Positions 45,562 to 57,451 of a DNA stretch of 64,000 nt are shown here, piece by piece. Source of the stretch: Ochotona curzoniae (Eukaryota > Chordata > Mammalia > Lagomorpha > Ochotonidae). Location of the stretch: the NCBI RefSeq assembly GCF_017591425.1, contig NW_024465777.1, positions 930,001 to 994,000 on the forward strand. Direction: 5' to 3'. Position numbers and translations under genes: made by a program. Under the pieces are notes generated by a model. The model was not told the origin of the DNA. It worked only from the letters and a program-made list of their open reading frames with translations, and ran no database searches. Positions within the stretch are counted from its first letter, which is position 1. Every line of letters begins with the position of its first letter.

Positions 45562-46620
45562 TGACTCTTTATTGAATTATTTCTAAATGCCTGTCAGGTA
45601 CCTGTCGTTTCACCCAGACATCCTGACACCTGCGTCTCTAGAATCAGTGTTGTGTTGACCAAACCTGAGCACTCATCTCTTCCCCAGTCTGTTTGATTGA
45701 ATCATGTTGGTGACTCGACACTGGCCGCAGCAGGGCTATTTACATCATGGACATGAGCAGCCATTGCAGATAACCCCACCGCAGAGGGCTGCCTGCTGCT
45801 CATTTCTCACAACACCTCTGTCTGAATTACACAGCTGGATAGGCTCTTACCCGACTGGCATGTTAGCATCTCACCTAAGGAGGCAGTCACCTATAAGTCA
45901 AACTGAAAGTGAAAAAAGAAAGTGACTTTACATATGGTTGGTCCAACTTAGGCTGGAACAAGCTCATGGCCCAGGAGGGAGTTAAAGGGCGGGCTGTGTG
46001 ATCCTGACTTTTTGCCCAGCTAATTCTCACTCCCTCCTGGGGAGGAAATCAGAGGACCCTGCAGGAGCCAAAGGCTAACCTTGTGGGGACCACTATGAGG
46101 AGGCCGCCAGCAGATTGCCTCCAAGAGTCCTGGGAAGAGGTCTGACTTGTGAGGTAAGATGGAAGGGACCGCTGTCAAGGTCATGCAAGCAGGGGATGTA
46201 GCACTCAGCTCAGATGACTGCATCAGGTGCCAGATTGTCCTTGAACATTTATTTTCTTGACTTGTTTATATTAGAACTTTAAGAAAGGATTGCTAGGTGT
46301 TTTCACTGTGGACTTAATTTTCTTAAACATTTCCAACTGGAATGAATGATGCTAATCTGGCTGTCATGTTTATGTCTGAAATCGAATGTCCTGGAGGGAG
46401 AAGCAGTCATGGGGGTGGCTTCTGGGGTGCCCTCCCGGTGGAGAGAGGTATAGGCAAGGGCCCTGGGGTCAGCCAGCCGTGGGCCTGGTCCCCCCAGGGC
46501 TGTGGGCCTTTGGCGGTTCCCTGCTGTTTCCTATGCTAGGACTTGGAGAAGCCTGCTCTCTTCTGGGTTAATTTCCACAGTTCCCAGCTTCTGTCTGAGG
46601 CCTGAGAAGGTCTCTCTCTC
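45562..46620. other. noncoding spacer
   Basis: No gene and no repeat that I can name. Confidence 0.4.
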
Positions 46621-47580
46621 TTTTTTTTTTATTGTTATTTACATTGTATTATGTGATACAGTTTTATAGGCACTGGGGATTCCCCCACCCCTCCCACACC
46701 CCTCCCCCCATAGTGGATTCCTCCACCTTGCTGCATAACCACAGTTCAAGTTCAGTTGAGATTCCTTCATTGCAAGCATATACCTAGCATAAAGTCCAGC
46801 ATCTTATTGTCCAGATAAGTTCAGTGGCCTCTTGGGGAGACCTTCTCTGGTCTGAAGGTAGAGCTAACAGAGTAAAGTTCCGGTCAGTTAAAAGCCCCAA
46901 CAAAACATCAGCATCGATATACAACGTTATGGAATTAATTGACATAGTATTCAGTAAACAATATGTTAAAAATAATGCAAGTTCAATTCTTCAAAACATC
47001 TGGGTTGAGACAGTATCAAAGATAGGTTCAAAAAATAACAAACAACCAAACAAAAATTACAGGTTAAATCAAGGCAAACATGTGGTAATTAACCTTTTGG
47101 GATTCACTCATTTCCCTTAGCATTATAGTTTCCAGTTGGGCCCATTTAGCCACAAAGAACTGCATTTTTTTTTTTAATAGCTGAGTAGTATTCCATGGAG
47201 TAGATGAACCAAAGCTTTCTTATCCAATCTTCTGCTGATGGGCATTTCGGTTGCTTCCATGTTTTTGCAATTACTGATTGTGCTGCTATGAACTTAGGGA
47301 TGCATGTTGGTTTGTCGTGAAACAGGTGTTTTGGATATATTCCTAGAAGTGCTATTGCTGGGTCATTTGGTATACAGATTTTGAGTTGTTTGAGTGTTCT
47401 CCAGACTGATTTCTATAAAGGCTGTACCAACTTGCAGCTCCACCAGCAGTGGAGTAGGGTTCCCTTTTCCCCGCATCCTCGCCAACAAGTGTCTTTGGTG
47501 TTCTTTTTTATGTGGGCCAATCTTACTGGTGTTAGGGTCTCTATGCATTCCTGGTTGTATCTTTTCTCTTCCTTTGAGGC
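46621..47580 (-). mobile_element. L1 retrotransposon, 5'-truncated, 3' end only
   Basis: T-run at left (its poly-A tail reversed), then a C-rich patch (ccccacccctcccacacccc), then standard reversed L1 3' words: gctgagtagtattccatgga, gatgggcatttcggttgctt, ctgctatgaacttagg, ctatttgctgggtcat-like text and ctccaccagcagtggagtag. The young-looking sequence ends abruptly at about 47580. No intact ORF2 remains. Confidence 0.88.
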
Positions 47581-47635
47581 ATAGTAATCTGATGACAGCA
47601 TGCAACCAGTCATTCCCAGGACAGAAAGAGATAGT

Positions 47636-47911
47636 TTTTTTGGTTGTTTTTTTTTTGTCCACTGATTCACTTCCCAAATGACCACAACAGCCAGTGTTGA
47701 GTCAAGCTGAAGCCAGGAGCTGGGAACTCCATCCTGGTCTCCCACGTAGGTGGCAGGACCAAGCATTTGAGTTATCACCTGCTGATTCCCAGGATGCATT
47801 AACAGGAGGTTGGATTTGAAGCAGAGCAGCTGCACCCAAACCAGTGCTCTGATATGGAAAGCAGACATGCCAAGTGGCAGGTTGATTTTCTGTTCCACAA
47901 TGCCAGCCCCT
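47636..47911 (-). mobile_element. CSINE next to the L1 break
   Basis: T-run at left, gtccactgattcacttccca, gaagccaggagctgggaac, and head cacaatgccagcccct. It lies about 55 bases beyond the L1 5' break. Confidence 0.88.
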
Positions 47912-49827
47912 AAGCATTCTTTTAAATGGGAGCAGACATCCTGAAAACCGTGACTTTCTTTCTTACCCTCAGCCTTTGCAGAAATAAGTCATGTCTTAAT
48001 TTCTAGCCTGAGACAGGATGGAACCTGAAGCTGGAATTGTAACCCAAGTGGGAGCTCTATTTCTGGAATTCCGGCAGCATCCCTGGCTTCTGCACCTGCT
48101 GGGTGGACTAAACGACCCTCCCAGACACCAAGGAGAGGAGCACCTACACCTGGGGAAGAGCGGGCTGGCGCCTGGGAGGATGCCGTGGGGGAACCGTGAG
48201 GCTCTGTTCTACCTGGGGTGTGACCACTGAGCTTCTCTCTGCTTTGGAGGTGGAAGAGAAGAGGCTCAGAATACCTGCTTCCCTCTGCTGGCTCAGGGAC
48301 TTCCTGGAGGAGTTGACATCAAAGTTTAGGCCTATGACAGCAGTGAGGGGAGCTTGGCCGTGGTAAGAGGAAGAGTGCTCTCGGTTGAAGAAATCTCATA
48401 CTCCTAGGCCTTGAGGTGAGCCGGTGTGGTGTGTCTGCTAATCATGACAGTTTGGCAGAGTCCAAGTGAGGAGTGGGGTGGGAGGTCAGCTGGAGGAGCC
48501 AGCAGGTGTCAGGTGTCAGGTCATGAGCTGGGAGAAGATGATACAACAGTAAGGAAGTCGTGGGGAGGCTGGAACTTGTGGGGTACTGGTTGTCTGCTGG
48601 CACACACACACATGTGGCATGCATGTGGCTCCATGCCTTGCATGTGTTTACATGCATACATGTGTCATACATGTTGTGTGCATGTGTATCTGTGTGTTTG
48701 TATGCATGTTAGGGCAACAGGTAGCATCCTCAGCCTTTAGCCAGTGGTCATGCAGACAGATGCTCAGCCACGTCCCCACAGATGCAGACACCCCAGCATT
48801 GGAGAGCCAGGAACCCGCCAGGGCAGGAGCAGCTGCTTCTAAATCAAGGCCAAGGGCAGCCGAGGGGCCAGCTGGGTTCGGTGGCTCTGCATGGGCTGCT
48901 GTGGGGGCAGGGGCTGAAGGGGGCTCTTGGGGCAGGGATTCTGCGCCAGAAGGAGCGTGGCTGGTTTGGGGAAGTTTATTTTGGAAGCTGGGATGATGCA
49001 AAATTAAGTGGGAAGGAAAAAATAGATGAGGCGGCCGTGAGGGTCTGTCTGTGGCCGGCGGGGCTGTAAGTGCTCGCCTGGAAGAGCCTTGTTGGGTAAA
49101 CAGATGGGGGTGGCAATTTTTCTGTGAGTCTGCTATAAATAGCCCATGGCCCGCCGCCCCTGTTGGGGTTTCCTGGCACTGTGGGTGTGGAGATCAAGGT
49201 GTGGACGCAGGGCACTTCCGGGAGTGGCTGAGGATGGCTGGGCTGCTACTCAGACCCCCACGCCCCAGGGTGGAGCAGCGCTGGGAACTGAGGTTGAGGC
49301 TGGCCAGGGAGGGAAGTGGCTTCTCTGTTGCTCACTGGTGTGACTCTCAGGCAGCCCCCAGGGCCGTGAGCCTGTTTCCTTCCCTGCAAGTGGCAGGAAC
49401 TTGGAGTCCAGGCCAGAACCATCACAGACCTCCATGAAGTACTCACCATGATGGCATTCTGCATGTGCTGGGTGACCCGATGGGTTCAGCTGCTGCCCTC
49501 AAGTCTCTTTTCTCATCTGGGGTAGGAGTAGACTCCTTGCTGAGGAGCCTGGGATGGAATTGCGGGCATGGCAGGGAGAGGTACAGGGTGCGTGATGCCT
49601 CGGGACACATGGAGGGCTGGGCTGTTACCTTTCCCACTGCCTCTGCAGCCCCCATGGGCTTCTGGTCATTTCCACAAGATTCCAGCAGTTAGGAAGGAGG
49701 ACGAGGCCAACAGGAGCCTGCTCACTGTTACCTTTGGTGAGTCAGGGACTTTGCAAACCAAGTCTTTCCTGTTCTAGGTTAGCTCAGTTCCTTTGACCCA
49801 GCTCTATTGGTTTATTTAATCTCTGTC
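47912..49827. other. noncoding spacer with alternating purine-pyrimidine tract
   Basis: No gene. The only clear structure is the CA/CATG tract at 48602-48715. Confidence 0.45.
48602..48715. repeat. degenerate (CA)n / (TGCATG)n tract
   Basis: Starts with a short CA run and then has many catg, tgcatg and gtgt words. Mostly alternating purine and pyrimidine. Confidence 0.8.
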
Positions 49828-50095
49828 TTGATTTATTTAAATTAAGAGGTGCTGAGGCCGGCGGAGCAGAGGGCTCCCTTCTGCTGATTCACTCTTAGAA
49901 TGGCTGCAGTCGTCAAGGCTGAGCTGAAGCTGGGAGCAGGACACTCAACCTGGGTCTCTCCCTTGAGTGACAGGGACGCAGGCCTAGAGGCATCACCTGT
50001 GGCCTTCCAGGGTGCACGTTAGCAGGAAGCTGGAGCCAGGACTCACACCTGTCCCAAGTAGGGTCTTACCCACTAGGCTACCACTCAACCTCCCC
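49828..50095 (-). mobile_element. old CSINE
   Basis: cttgatttatttaaattaag at left, ctgctgattcactcttagaa, gtgcacgttagcaggaagct, and head cccactaggctaccactca. Confidence 0.82.
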
Positions 50096-50154
50096 ATCGA
50101 ACAGATAAAGAACCCAGGACATCAAGAGAAGGAACAAACCTGGAGACCACAAGA

Positions 50155-50310
50155 TCCCTCATTCAATCAATAAATATTCGTGATCAGCCATGTGCCAGGC
50201 CCTAGGCCAGGCACTAGAGATTTAGCAAGAAGCAAGGCTGGCCCAGGTCCCTGTGCCCTTGGCACTCACAGCCTGCTGGGGAGACAGGCTTGAAACCTGT
50301 GAACAGGCTG
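50155..50310 (-). repeat. L2 3'-end fragment
   Basis: attcaatcaataaatattcg then catgtgccaggccctaggcc and cagcctgctggggagacagg, the reversed L2 3' end. Confidence 0.55.
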
Positions 50311-51387
50311 GCTGGAGGATATGTCTCACAGTGGGACATGCTCTCACACTCTGCCAAGAGCTACCTGAGTTAGTCAGGGCAGCACCCTGATCCGTATCCT
50401 TGTAGCCGAGGAAGATGGGTTTCGTCCCATGAGGTGAAGTGACTTGCTCAAAGACACTCAGCTGAAACGTGATGTGAGTACAACAGTGCTTGCCTGCCTG
50501 CCCAGTCTGGCGCTCCTCTCCCTAAAGTTGGGAAGCATTCTGGGCAGGATGGAGAGAGACCTCGGAGGTCCCCAGCTGCTTTGGGTACTGTGTTTGTATA
50601 TCGGGCTCAGTGGTGGATGCTGGCCAGGGAAGGGCAGGCCTTCTGTTTTTGCTTCTTGCAGTCCATTTTATAGGTACCTGCCTGCAGTGGATCCTAGGAG
50701 GGATTCCTACCCCACTGTGTCCACTTTCTGAGCCTCAGTCTCTAACTATGAGCCAAAGGGCCAAATTTGGGCATCTCCAGGGCACATTGCTGCTTGGATG
50801 CCTCAAAATGTACCTCCAGGTGTCCCATAACCTGTTCTAGGACCATGAAGGTGTAGTTAGGATCTACTGAGATGGGTCGAGACAGAACTCCAGGTTAGGA
50901 GATGGGCTCAGGGCTGACCCTGATGTCTTTATCCACAGCAAGCAGGACTGGGAGCCAAAAATGGGGGGCGGTACTCAGAACCCTTTTCTCCCCTCCTGCT
51001 GAGTCCCTGGCTTACCAACCAGTAGGCCATGTTCCCAGACAGGTGACCCGGGATGTGCCATGTGTGGGAGTGGCAGGGTATCCGCAAATGTTGGGGTCCC
51101 CCTTTCTTCAGACCCATGGTAGGATTACCCACGGCCTTGGCTCTAGTGGGGTATGTGAGCAGCTTTGCCAATCACATATGACGGTAACCATGGGGTGCCA
51201 GGAGTGCTGCAGGAAGCAGAGCCCCCAGCGGCCCATGAGTGTGAAGGAACCAGGTCTTCCCTGCTGCAGCTGTTGAGGCTTTGGAGCTGTCTGTTCCTGT
51301 GTGTGTCTGTGGACCCACTAAAAGTGACCCACCTCAGGAGGCAGTGCAAGTGGCACAGGTAAAGCCCTAACTGATCCTTGTCCTGAC
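50311..51387. other. noncoding spacer
   Basis: No gene. A MIR-like fragment is at about 50380-50470. Otherwise nothing is recognised. Confidence 0.4.
50380..50470 (-). repeat. MIR-like fragment
   Basis: ccatgaggtgaagtgacttg then ctcaaagacactcagctgaa, reversed MIR core. Confidence 0.4.
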
Positions 51388-51404
51388 CTCATTTTTTACC
51401 CAAC

Positions 51405-51785
51405 CCTCCATCTGTTTGTCCATTCACCTTTCCACTTACCAATCTACTCATCCACCCACCTACACCTATTTGCCCATCCTCTATCTATTGTACATTTGTC
51501 AACCCATCCATCCATCCATCCATCCATCCATCCATCCATCCATCTATTCATCCATCCATTCATCCTTCCTTCCTTCCGTCCATCCATCCATCCATCCCTG
51601 CATCCATCCATCTGTCCATCCTTCCATCCATCCTCTCATCCATCTATCCATTCCCCCACCAACTCATATATCTCATGTATCCATCCACCCATCCTTTCAT
51701 CCATATAGTTATACAACCATCCATCTGTTTGTCAATCCATCTAACCACCTGCCCATCCACCCACCCTCCCCTCTACTCATCTGTT
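51405..51785. repeat. (CATC)n / (CCAT)n tetranucleotide tract
   Basis: About 380 bases of CATC-type repeat. It is pure for about 45 bases near 51500-51545 and degenerate at both ends. The open frame through it reads serine, isoleucine, histidine and proline in cycles and is not a gene. Confidence 0.95.
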
Positions 51786-52424
51786 CAATGATCAAAACTA
51801 AGCCTGCTGGTCGTGAATAGCAGCCCTCTCCATTGGGTCCTGGTGGGTCTTTGTAAAACATGCCCTTCTCCTTGTCCTCCCCAATAATCTTTTCCTAAAG
51901 GGACTTCTCAACCTTCCCTCCACCAGGAAGCCTTCCCTGACCACTCAAACCCAGACTGGGGAGGCCACGGGAGCGTGGTAATGACTGCAGCTGGCCCATC
52001 AAGATGGCAACTGAGTCCCAATCTGCACAACTGTGCTTTCCCAGAGAGCACTGAGGCATCATGGGAAGTTGCAGAAGTGGTCCCAGGATCCTGCCTGCCC
52101 AGCATGGCCATGAATCCACATGTCTGGGGACATCACCCTCAGCAGGCTTCGTGTGTTCACTTTGGCTGATGTGGTTATCTTGGAAATGTGCCCAGCCTCA
52201 CAATGCAATGCTAGGCCCCTCCAAAGGTGTGTCCACTCTGAAACATGGCCATCTTTTGGAAATGACGAGGAGCAGTTCTTCAGGGGGCCAGTGGGGGTTT
52301 TAGTGAAGTTGCCAAATGCTTGGGGGTGAGTGGAGCCGTTCAGGCCTCTGTTGCCCTTCCAGGCTCTCTCCACTGTGGTTCCAAGGGAGCAGGGGCTCTT
52401 TGTCCAGCCTTGGTGGCAGGGCAG

Positions 52425-52610
52425 CCTAGTGGTAAAGGCAGTGAATAGGTCTGGGTCCCTTTTCCTTGGCATGTGGTCCTGAGCAGGAGTTTCCCAGCTC
52501 CGAGTCTCAGTTTTTGCTTCTGTAAAACAGGGATTTCTTCAGCTTGAAGGATCGCAGTGATGCTCTGACGGGGCAGTGAAGTGTGTGAGGCAGCCAGCAC
52601 ACAGCAGGTG
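52425..52610 (+). repeat. MIR element
   Basis: agcctagtggtaaaggcagt, gtggtcctgagcaggagttt, ccgagtctcagtttttgctt, and tctgtaaaacagggattt are MIR in order. Confidence 0.65.
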
Positions 52611-53263
52611 TGCAGTCACTGGCAGTGATCACCTGAGCTGGACAGGGCCCACATGGGGACCAACGTGCAGGAGCTTATGGACAGGAGTGAAGCCAGATCC
52701 TCCGGTGAAGAGAGCTGAGCCTCTGGGTTGGGTGCTGGTGCCATTACAGGCGGCGCTCTTCCACTCACATGCTGTGGGGGGTGGAAGGGAGGAAACTTCG
52801 TTTCTAAGACTTGTACTCTGTACCAGGTGCTGAGGTGGGCAGAGCAGGTACGTGCTCTCTTGGAGCTTAACGTGGTCTCTCCAAAAAAGTCATGGGTCCA
52901 TTCTGCAGATGGTGCCACGGAGGATGTTAGGAGTCAAGGGTCTGGCTGGTTTAAAGCCACACAAGGAATCAGAGATGGCTCCCAGCCTGCAGGCCAGGTC
53001 TCTGTGCTCCCCAGCTCCTGCACAGCCATGCTTGGGCCACTGGCTTCGTCACCTCCCCTTCAGGAAAGATCTGATGAAACAGCCCTGGAAGCTCTGGCAA
53101 GACCTCGCCTTACTCCCATGAGGGCTGGCCTTGGCCTGGCCCACTGGCACTTGTCTGGCTGCCACCTCACCCTACGTGTGGGCCCAGGTCTGTTCTGGAA
53201 CAACTGGACCTCATTACCCGAATCCCAAGGGGCTCAAGAAAAGCAGCAAGTATGGGTCAGTGG

Positions 53264-53276
53264 GCAGCAGGTGGCG
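53264..53276 (+). promoter_or_regulatory. candidate CTCF motif
   Basis: GCAGCAGGTGGCG matches the CTCF core CCASYAGRKGGCR except the first base. It is in the same orientation as the motifs at 10.26 and 31.58 kb. Confidence 0.4.
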
Positions 53277-54249
53277 GTGGTCCAACATTCCCCTCCTTCC
53301 AACCCAGGCCTCCCCCCCTTTGTGCCTCTCCCAAGGGCCATGGCCACCTTCACTCACCATAGCTCCCTCTTCTGTTGAGGAGGAGAAACAGATTGAGGGT
53401 CCCTGGACAGGTGTTGACCCCACTATCCATTGTAGAGGTGGATCAACAGAGACCCATGTCAGGACCAGAAACTTGACCAAGTGGCAGAGCCAGGAGGCCC
53501 AGGGCCCCGAATTCCAGCCCAGGCTCTAGCCGTGGCTAACCACCAAGCAGCCTCATAGTTCTCAACAACATCTAGTGGGTGCCTGTGGGAAGTGGGTCCT
53601 AAGGATGGGAAATCAGGACCATCAAGGAAACTTCTGGACACACAGTCACCTAGGGTCCTGAGACTACACGCACGGCTTCTTCCGGGGCCAGGCAGCTCGG
53701 CAGTGCTTGCTCTCAGCCCGGCGATGCTCAGCGCCCGGTCCAGCTGGTCCTGAGGACATTTCAGGTGTGACCACATGGGACCAGGCAGAGGTTTTAGAGC
53801 TGAGGGGTGTGCTGGGCTCCCCTCCGGGCCTAAAGGGATGACCTTGAGGGAACCTGAGTCTCGGCAGATGATGTGCTCTGTGTCTTCTGGTTGAGGTTTT
53901 GATTCTGGAGAAATGCTCTGGTCTTGACCTCCTCAAGGGCTGGACCCACGTGAAGCTCGGAGTTTGTTCAGCCGTTTTGGGCTCCCAGCGGCCGGAGTCC
54001 ACACTGACCGCAGGTTTCCAGGGTGAGTCGGGAGCAGCCACGCCTGTTTGTGTGTGGTAGGGACCGTGTCACCACTTCCCTGCCCCATGAGTTTGGGGAG
54101 TTCTTCTCCGGGGGTGGGGGTAGGAAGCATGGCCTCTATGGCCTCTAGCTCCCTCCCTCTCCATCAGCCTCACTTTTCCTGGCCCCTCTGGTCCTGGCCA
54201 GTGGCAGGGAGGCCGTGTGGCTGAGCAGTTAGCATGCAAACCTGGGTGG

Positions 54250-54345
54250 CCTGGCTGTGAGTCTTCCAGGTCTCATCTCAGATCACCTCCCCCAAGAGGC
54301 CTTCCTTGAGCACTCCTCTCGTGTCTTCTGGTCATGGTGATCCCT
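54250..54345 (+). repeat. L2-like fragment
   Basis: tctcatctcagatcacctcc then aagaggccttccttgagcac, L2 wording. Confidence 0.4.
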
Positions 54346-57138
54346 GGCACCAGCTGGGTGATCTGCTTAGAGGGGAATCTGTCTTCCTGGCTGAGTCTGC
54401 AGGGGCGTCCTCTGTGTGGCAGCAGTGTGAGACAAACAGTGGGTGCTCGGGAGAGGGTGCTGACAGATGCACGGCAGGGGCATACCCTCCAATGGTAGTT
54501 CTCAAACTTCCAGGAGCTTCTGAATGGCTAGGGTGTTCACTAGGGAACAAGGTTCACTGGGGAGACAAGGCTAACCTGGGTGGCCACTCCCTAAACCCCC
54601 TGTGTGTGTATCGGGGGGCAGGTCCTGAGGGGCCCAGCTGGGGTAGGAGAGGGTGGGCTGCACGCCTCACTCCTGCCCACGTGAAGCAGGCTCTGGCCAC
54701 AGCAGCACGTGTCTCAGGGATCTCAACCTCTCACAATTATCTGTGACACCTGTTCTCTCTCTCCCACAGCCCTGAAGGCAAAGGCTCAGTCAGTCTCTAA
54801 CTGCTCTGACCTTTTGACCCTAGACCCCTATATGATCAATCACCTTTGGCCCACAGTCCCTCCCCAAAGTACCAAAAGGGTGTGCCCACCCCACCCCACC
54901 CTGTGTGAATCACCCCTGCAAGCTGGACTGCACCCACAGCAGGACCTGCATGGCGCATCCTCCCAGGGAGGGGGGCTTCACTGGACAGCCAGGTGGTGGC
55001 CACAAAGTGGAAGGTAGGGCAGGGTGCCTAGACAGAGCTTGGGGATGTGGAGGGGATGGAGGGCCTGTGTGGGTCTCCCACTGGGGTTTGCAAGGCTTGA
55101 CTGCCAGCACCTGCCTCAGGCAGACTCCCTGCTCCTGGCCTCTGAGAGCCTTGGCGATGGTGTTCCTTCCTTGGGGCATGCGTGAGGGAAGGGCTGGGAG
55201 GAAGGCAGAGGTGTGACCCTTGCTAAGCGTCTTAGTCCAACCGTGCAGCCACTGCAAGAGAGGTGAGAGCGGCTCTATGTGAGCAGATCTGGGGGGGGTC
55301 ATGTGTTCTAGGGGCTGAGCCGTCTGAGCTCATGGTGTGGGCCTGGGCATATGCTGGGGCCAGGAGGGGGCTCTTTGCTGAGTCCCCATGGTGGGAGGCA
55401 GGAAGGACAGAGGGGGCATGCGCTGTGGCCTGGAGTGGAGAAGGCAGGGTGAAGGGCTCAAACTTTTATAGCCTTTCAGAAAAACCGCTGGTGGTGCCCT
55501 TGTAACCAAAACATCTCCACCAGGCCTCAAAGCTCCCATAGGCTCCTGCTCCCAGCCCATGTGCCCTGAAACCACGCAAACCAGCAAACCACGGCCCAGC
55601 TTGTGCAGTCAACCAAGGGCTGCTGCTGCAGACACGGCCCCCTGGGTTAACCTCTCCATGTCCAGGGGTTTGGGCAACATTTTGCTGATCCCATAACATG
55701 GGGCAGGTAGGTGAGTGGTGCATGGCTACACAGCCATAGGGACAGCCTTGTGCTCTGACTGCAAAGCCGGCGCTGCCCGGTGATGGGGCTGAGGGAGCCC
55801 ATTTTCTAGGAGGCAGTGCTGGGTGGGGTGGGTGCTGGTGCTGGTTCCGATGCCAGAGTGGTGACGAATGGCAGGGAAAGGAGCTTATCCTGAAGGTAGC
55901 CAGGAGAGCTTCCTGTAGGAGGAAGGCAGCCACCAGGGTGTCAGTTGGGAGCATCCTCATCCAAATTCCACCAGCAGACCCCAAAGGCGCCCGGAGAAAC
56001 GGCAGGCAGGAGAATGAGGGAGCTGGCCTCCTGCTGCAGCCTCAGCTCACTCCCCGCCTGCCTCCCAAGAGTGCTGGGGGCTGCCCTGGAGCAGGACTCC
56101 CTCTGCATGGCAGGGTCTCCTGCCCTCGCCCGGTGCTCAGTGTCTGGTCCCGGTCCTTGAGCTTCAAAGGCAGTCACAAGTTTGAGACACCAAGTGACTG
56201 CCTGAGGGCTCAGAGCTGCAGGAGGCAGGGTGGGCTTAGGCCCCGGAGCCTCTGCCTGCTGACCCAAGTCCATCATACTGCCTTTTGCCAAGGCCCAGGC
56301 CAGGGTGGTCAGAGGTGATAATGGAAGAGATGAATTCTGATTCCTGGTTTTCCTTCAGCTCCCAGGTTTGTGGGGAGCAGTGGTAGGGGGTGGAGGCATG
56401 GAGGGATGGGCACCACAGCCTGGCAGTGCCAACCCCTGGCGGGAAACATTTCTGCTGGTTCCACCAGCTGTGGGCAGCGGGCAGCTGTGGGGCGGGCACA
56501 GCCACTGGCCGGAGGTGGTTTCTATGGGTAGAAGGTAAACAGTCACCTTGGTGTACCACTCGGGCGTGCCCCGGGGCTCCTGGGTGAGCCTGGGACGTTT
56601 TGGGAAGAGAGGGAGGAAGACTAGAGGATGCAGGCTCTAAGAGTGAGGTGGCAGGCAGGAGCTGGGGGGGGGCCCTGAGGAGTCACCCCAGCTCTGCCCA
56701 GGAGTGCCTGGCGGGAGAGGGAGTCGGGGAAGGGCTGGTTCGACCACTCACCAACTCCCTGCTCCCTTCCTTTCCCATCCCTCCAGGGGCTGCCTTGGCT
56801 ACAGGCCATTTGTTCTCCCAGCAAACAAGGATGATGGCAGGCTCTGCACTCAGCTGGGGGTGCAACAGTGACCACGGACGCAGGCTCTGGGAATCTGGTC
56901 AAGCGAGGGGCCTGGGTGACTCTGGACAGGGCTGGCTCCAGGGCGAGGGGACGTTTCACCTCTCCTGCTCCCTACTGTCTCCTTGCTCAGCTTCAGCTTC
57001 TGCACTGCTCTATCAGATCCACTATCAGGCCTGCATCCTGACCTATCTCTAGGCCCTGGGGTGGGACAGAGCAGTTCTCCTGGAGAAGGAACAGGAACAG
57101 TGCTCAAGCTTGGGAAGATGAAACTTCAAGAACAGTTC

Positions 57139-57451
57139 ATGGGGCAGCATTGCGGCTTAGTGGGTAAAGTCACTGCGTGCAATACCAGCATCCCAAATGA
57201 GTGTTAGTTTGACTCTCAGCTGCTCCACTTCCAAACCAGCTCCCTGCTAAAGCACCTGGGGAAGCAGTGAAAGATGACCCAAATGCTTGAGCCCCTGCAG
57301 ACTCATGAAAGACCCCCATGAAGCTGCTGGCTCCTGGCTTTGGCCTGGCCTACCCCCAGCCATTGCTGCTATTTGGGGAGGGAACCAGCAGATGGAAGAT
57401 CTCTCTCTATCTCTCCTTCTCGTTCTCTGTAATGCTACCTTTAAATAAAAT
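57139..57451 (+). mobile_element. CSINE
   Basis: Head ggggcagcattgcggcttag and tgggtaaagtcactgcgtgc, body ctgctaaagcacctgggga, ggaaccagcagatggaaga, and tail tttaaataaaataaa. Confidence 0.93.

Larger units (their letters stand above)
51786..57138. other. noncoding intergenic sequence
   Basis: No gene and no CSINE in over 5 kb. Contains fragments of L2 (about 51880-51955, 52795-52880, 54250-54345), MIR (52425-52610, perhaps 52890-52990), and a CTCF-like motif at 53264-53276. A MER5-like word (gtagttctcaaacttcc) is near 54496. The rest is not recognised. Confidence 0.45.

Noticed and set aside
46824..47677. Coding remains of L1 ORF2
   Set aside because: Only the 3' untranslated end of L1 is present; no reverse transcriptase motif is seen.
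51416..51820. 134-codon Ser/Ile/His/Pro protein
   Set aside because: Translation of a CATC tetranucleotide tract.
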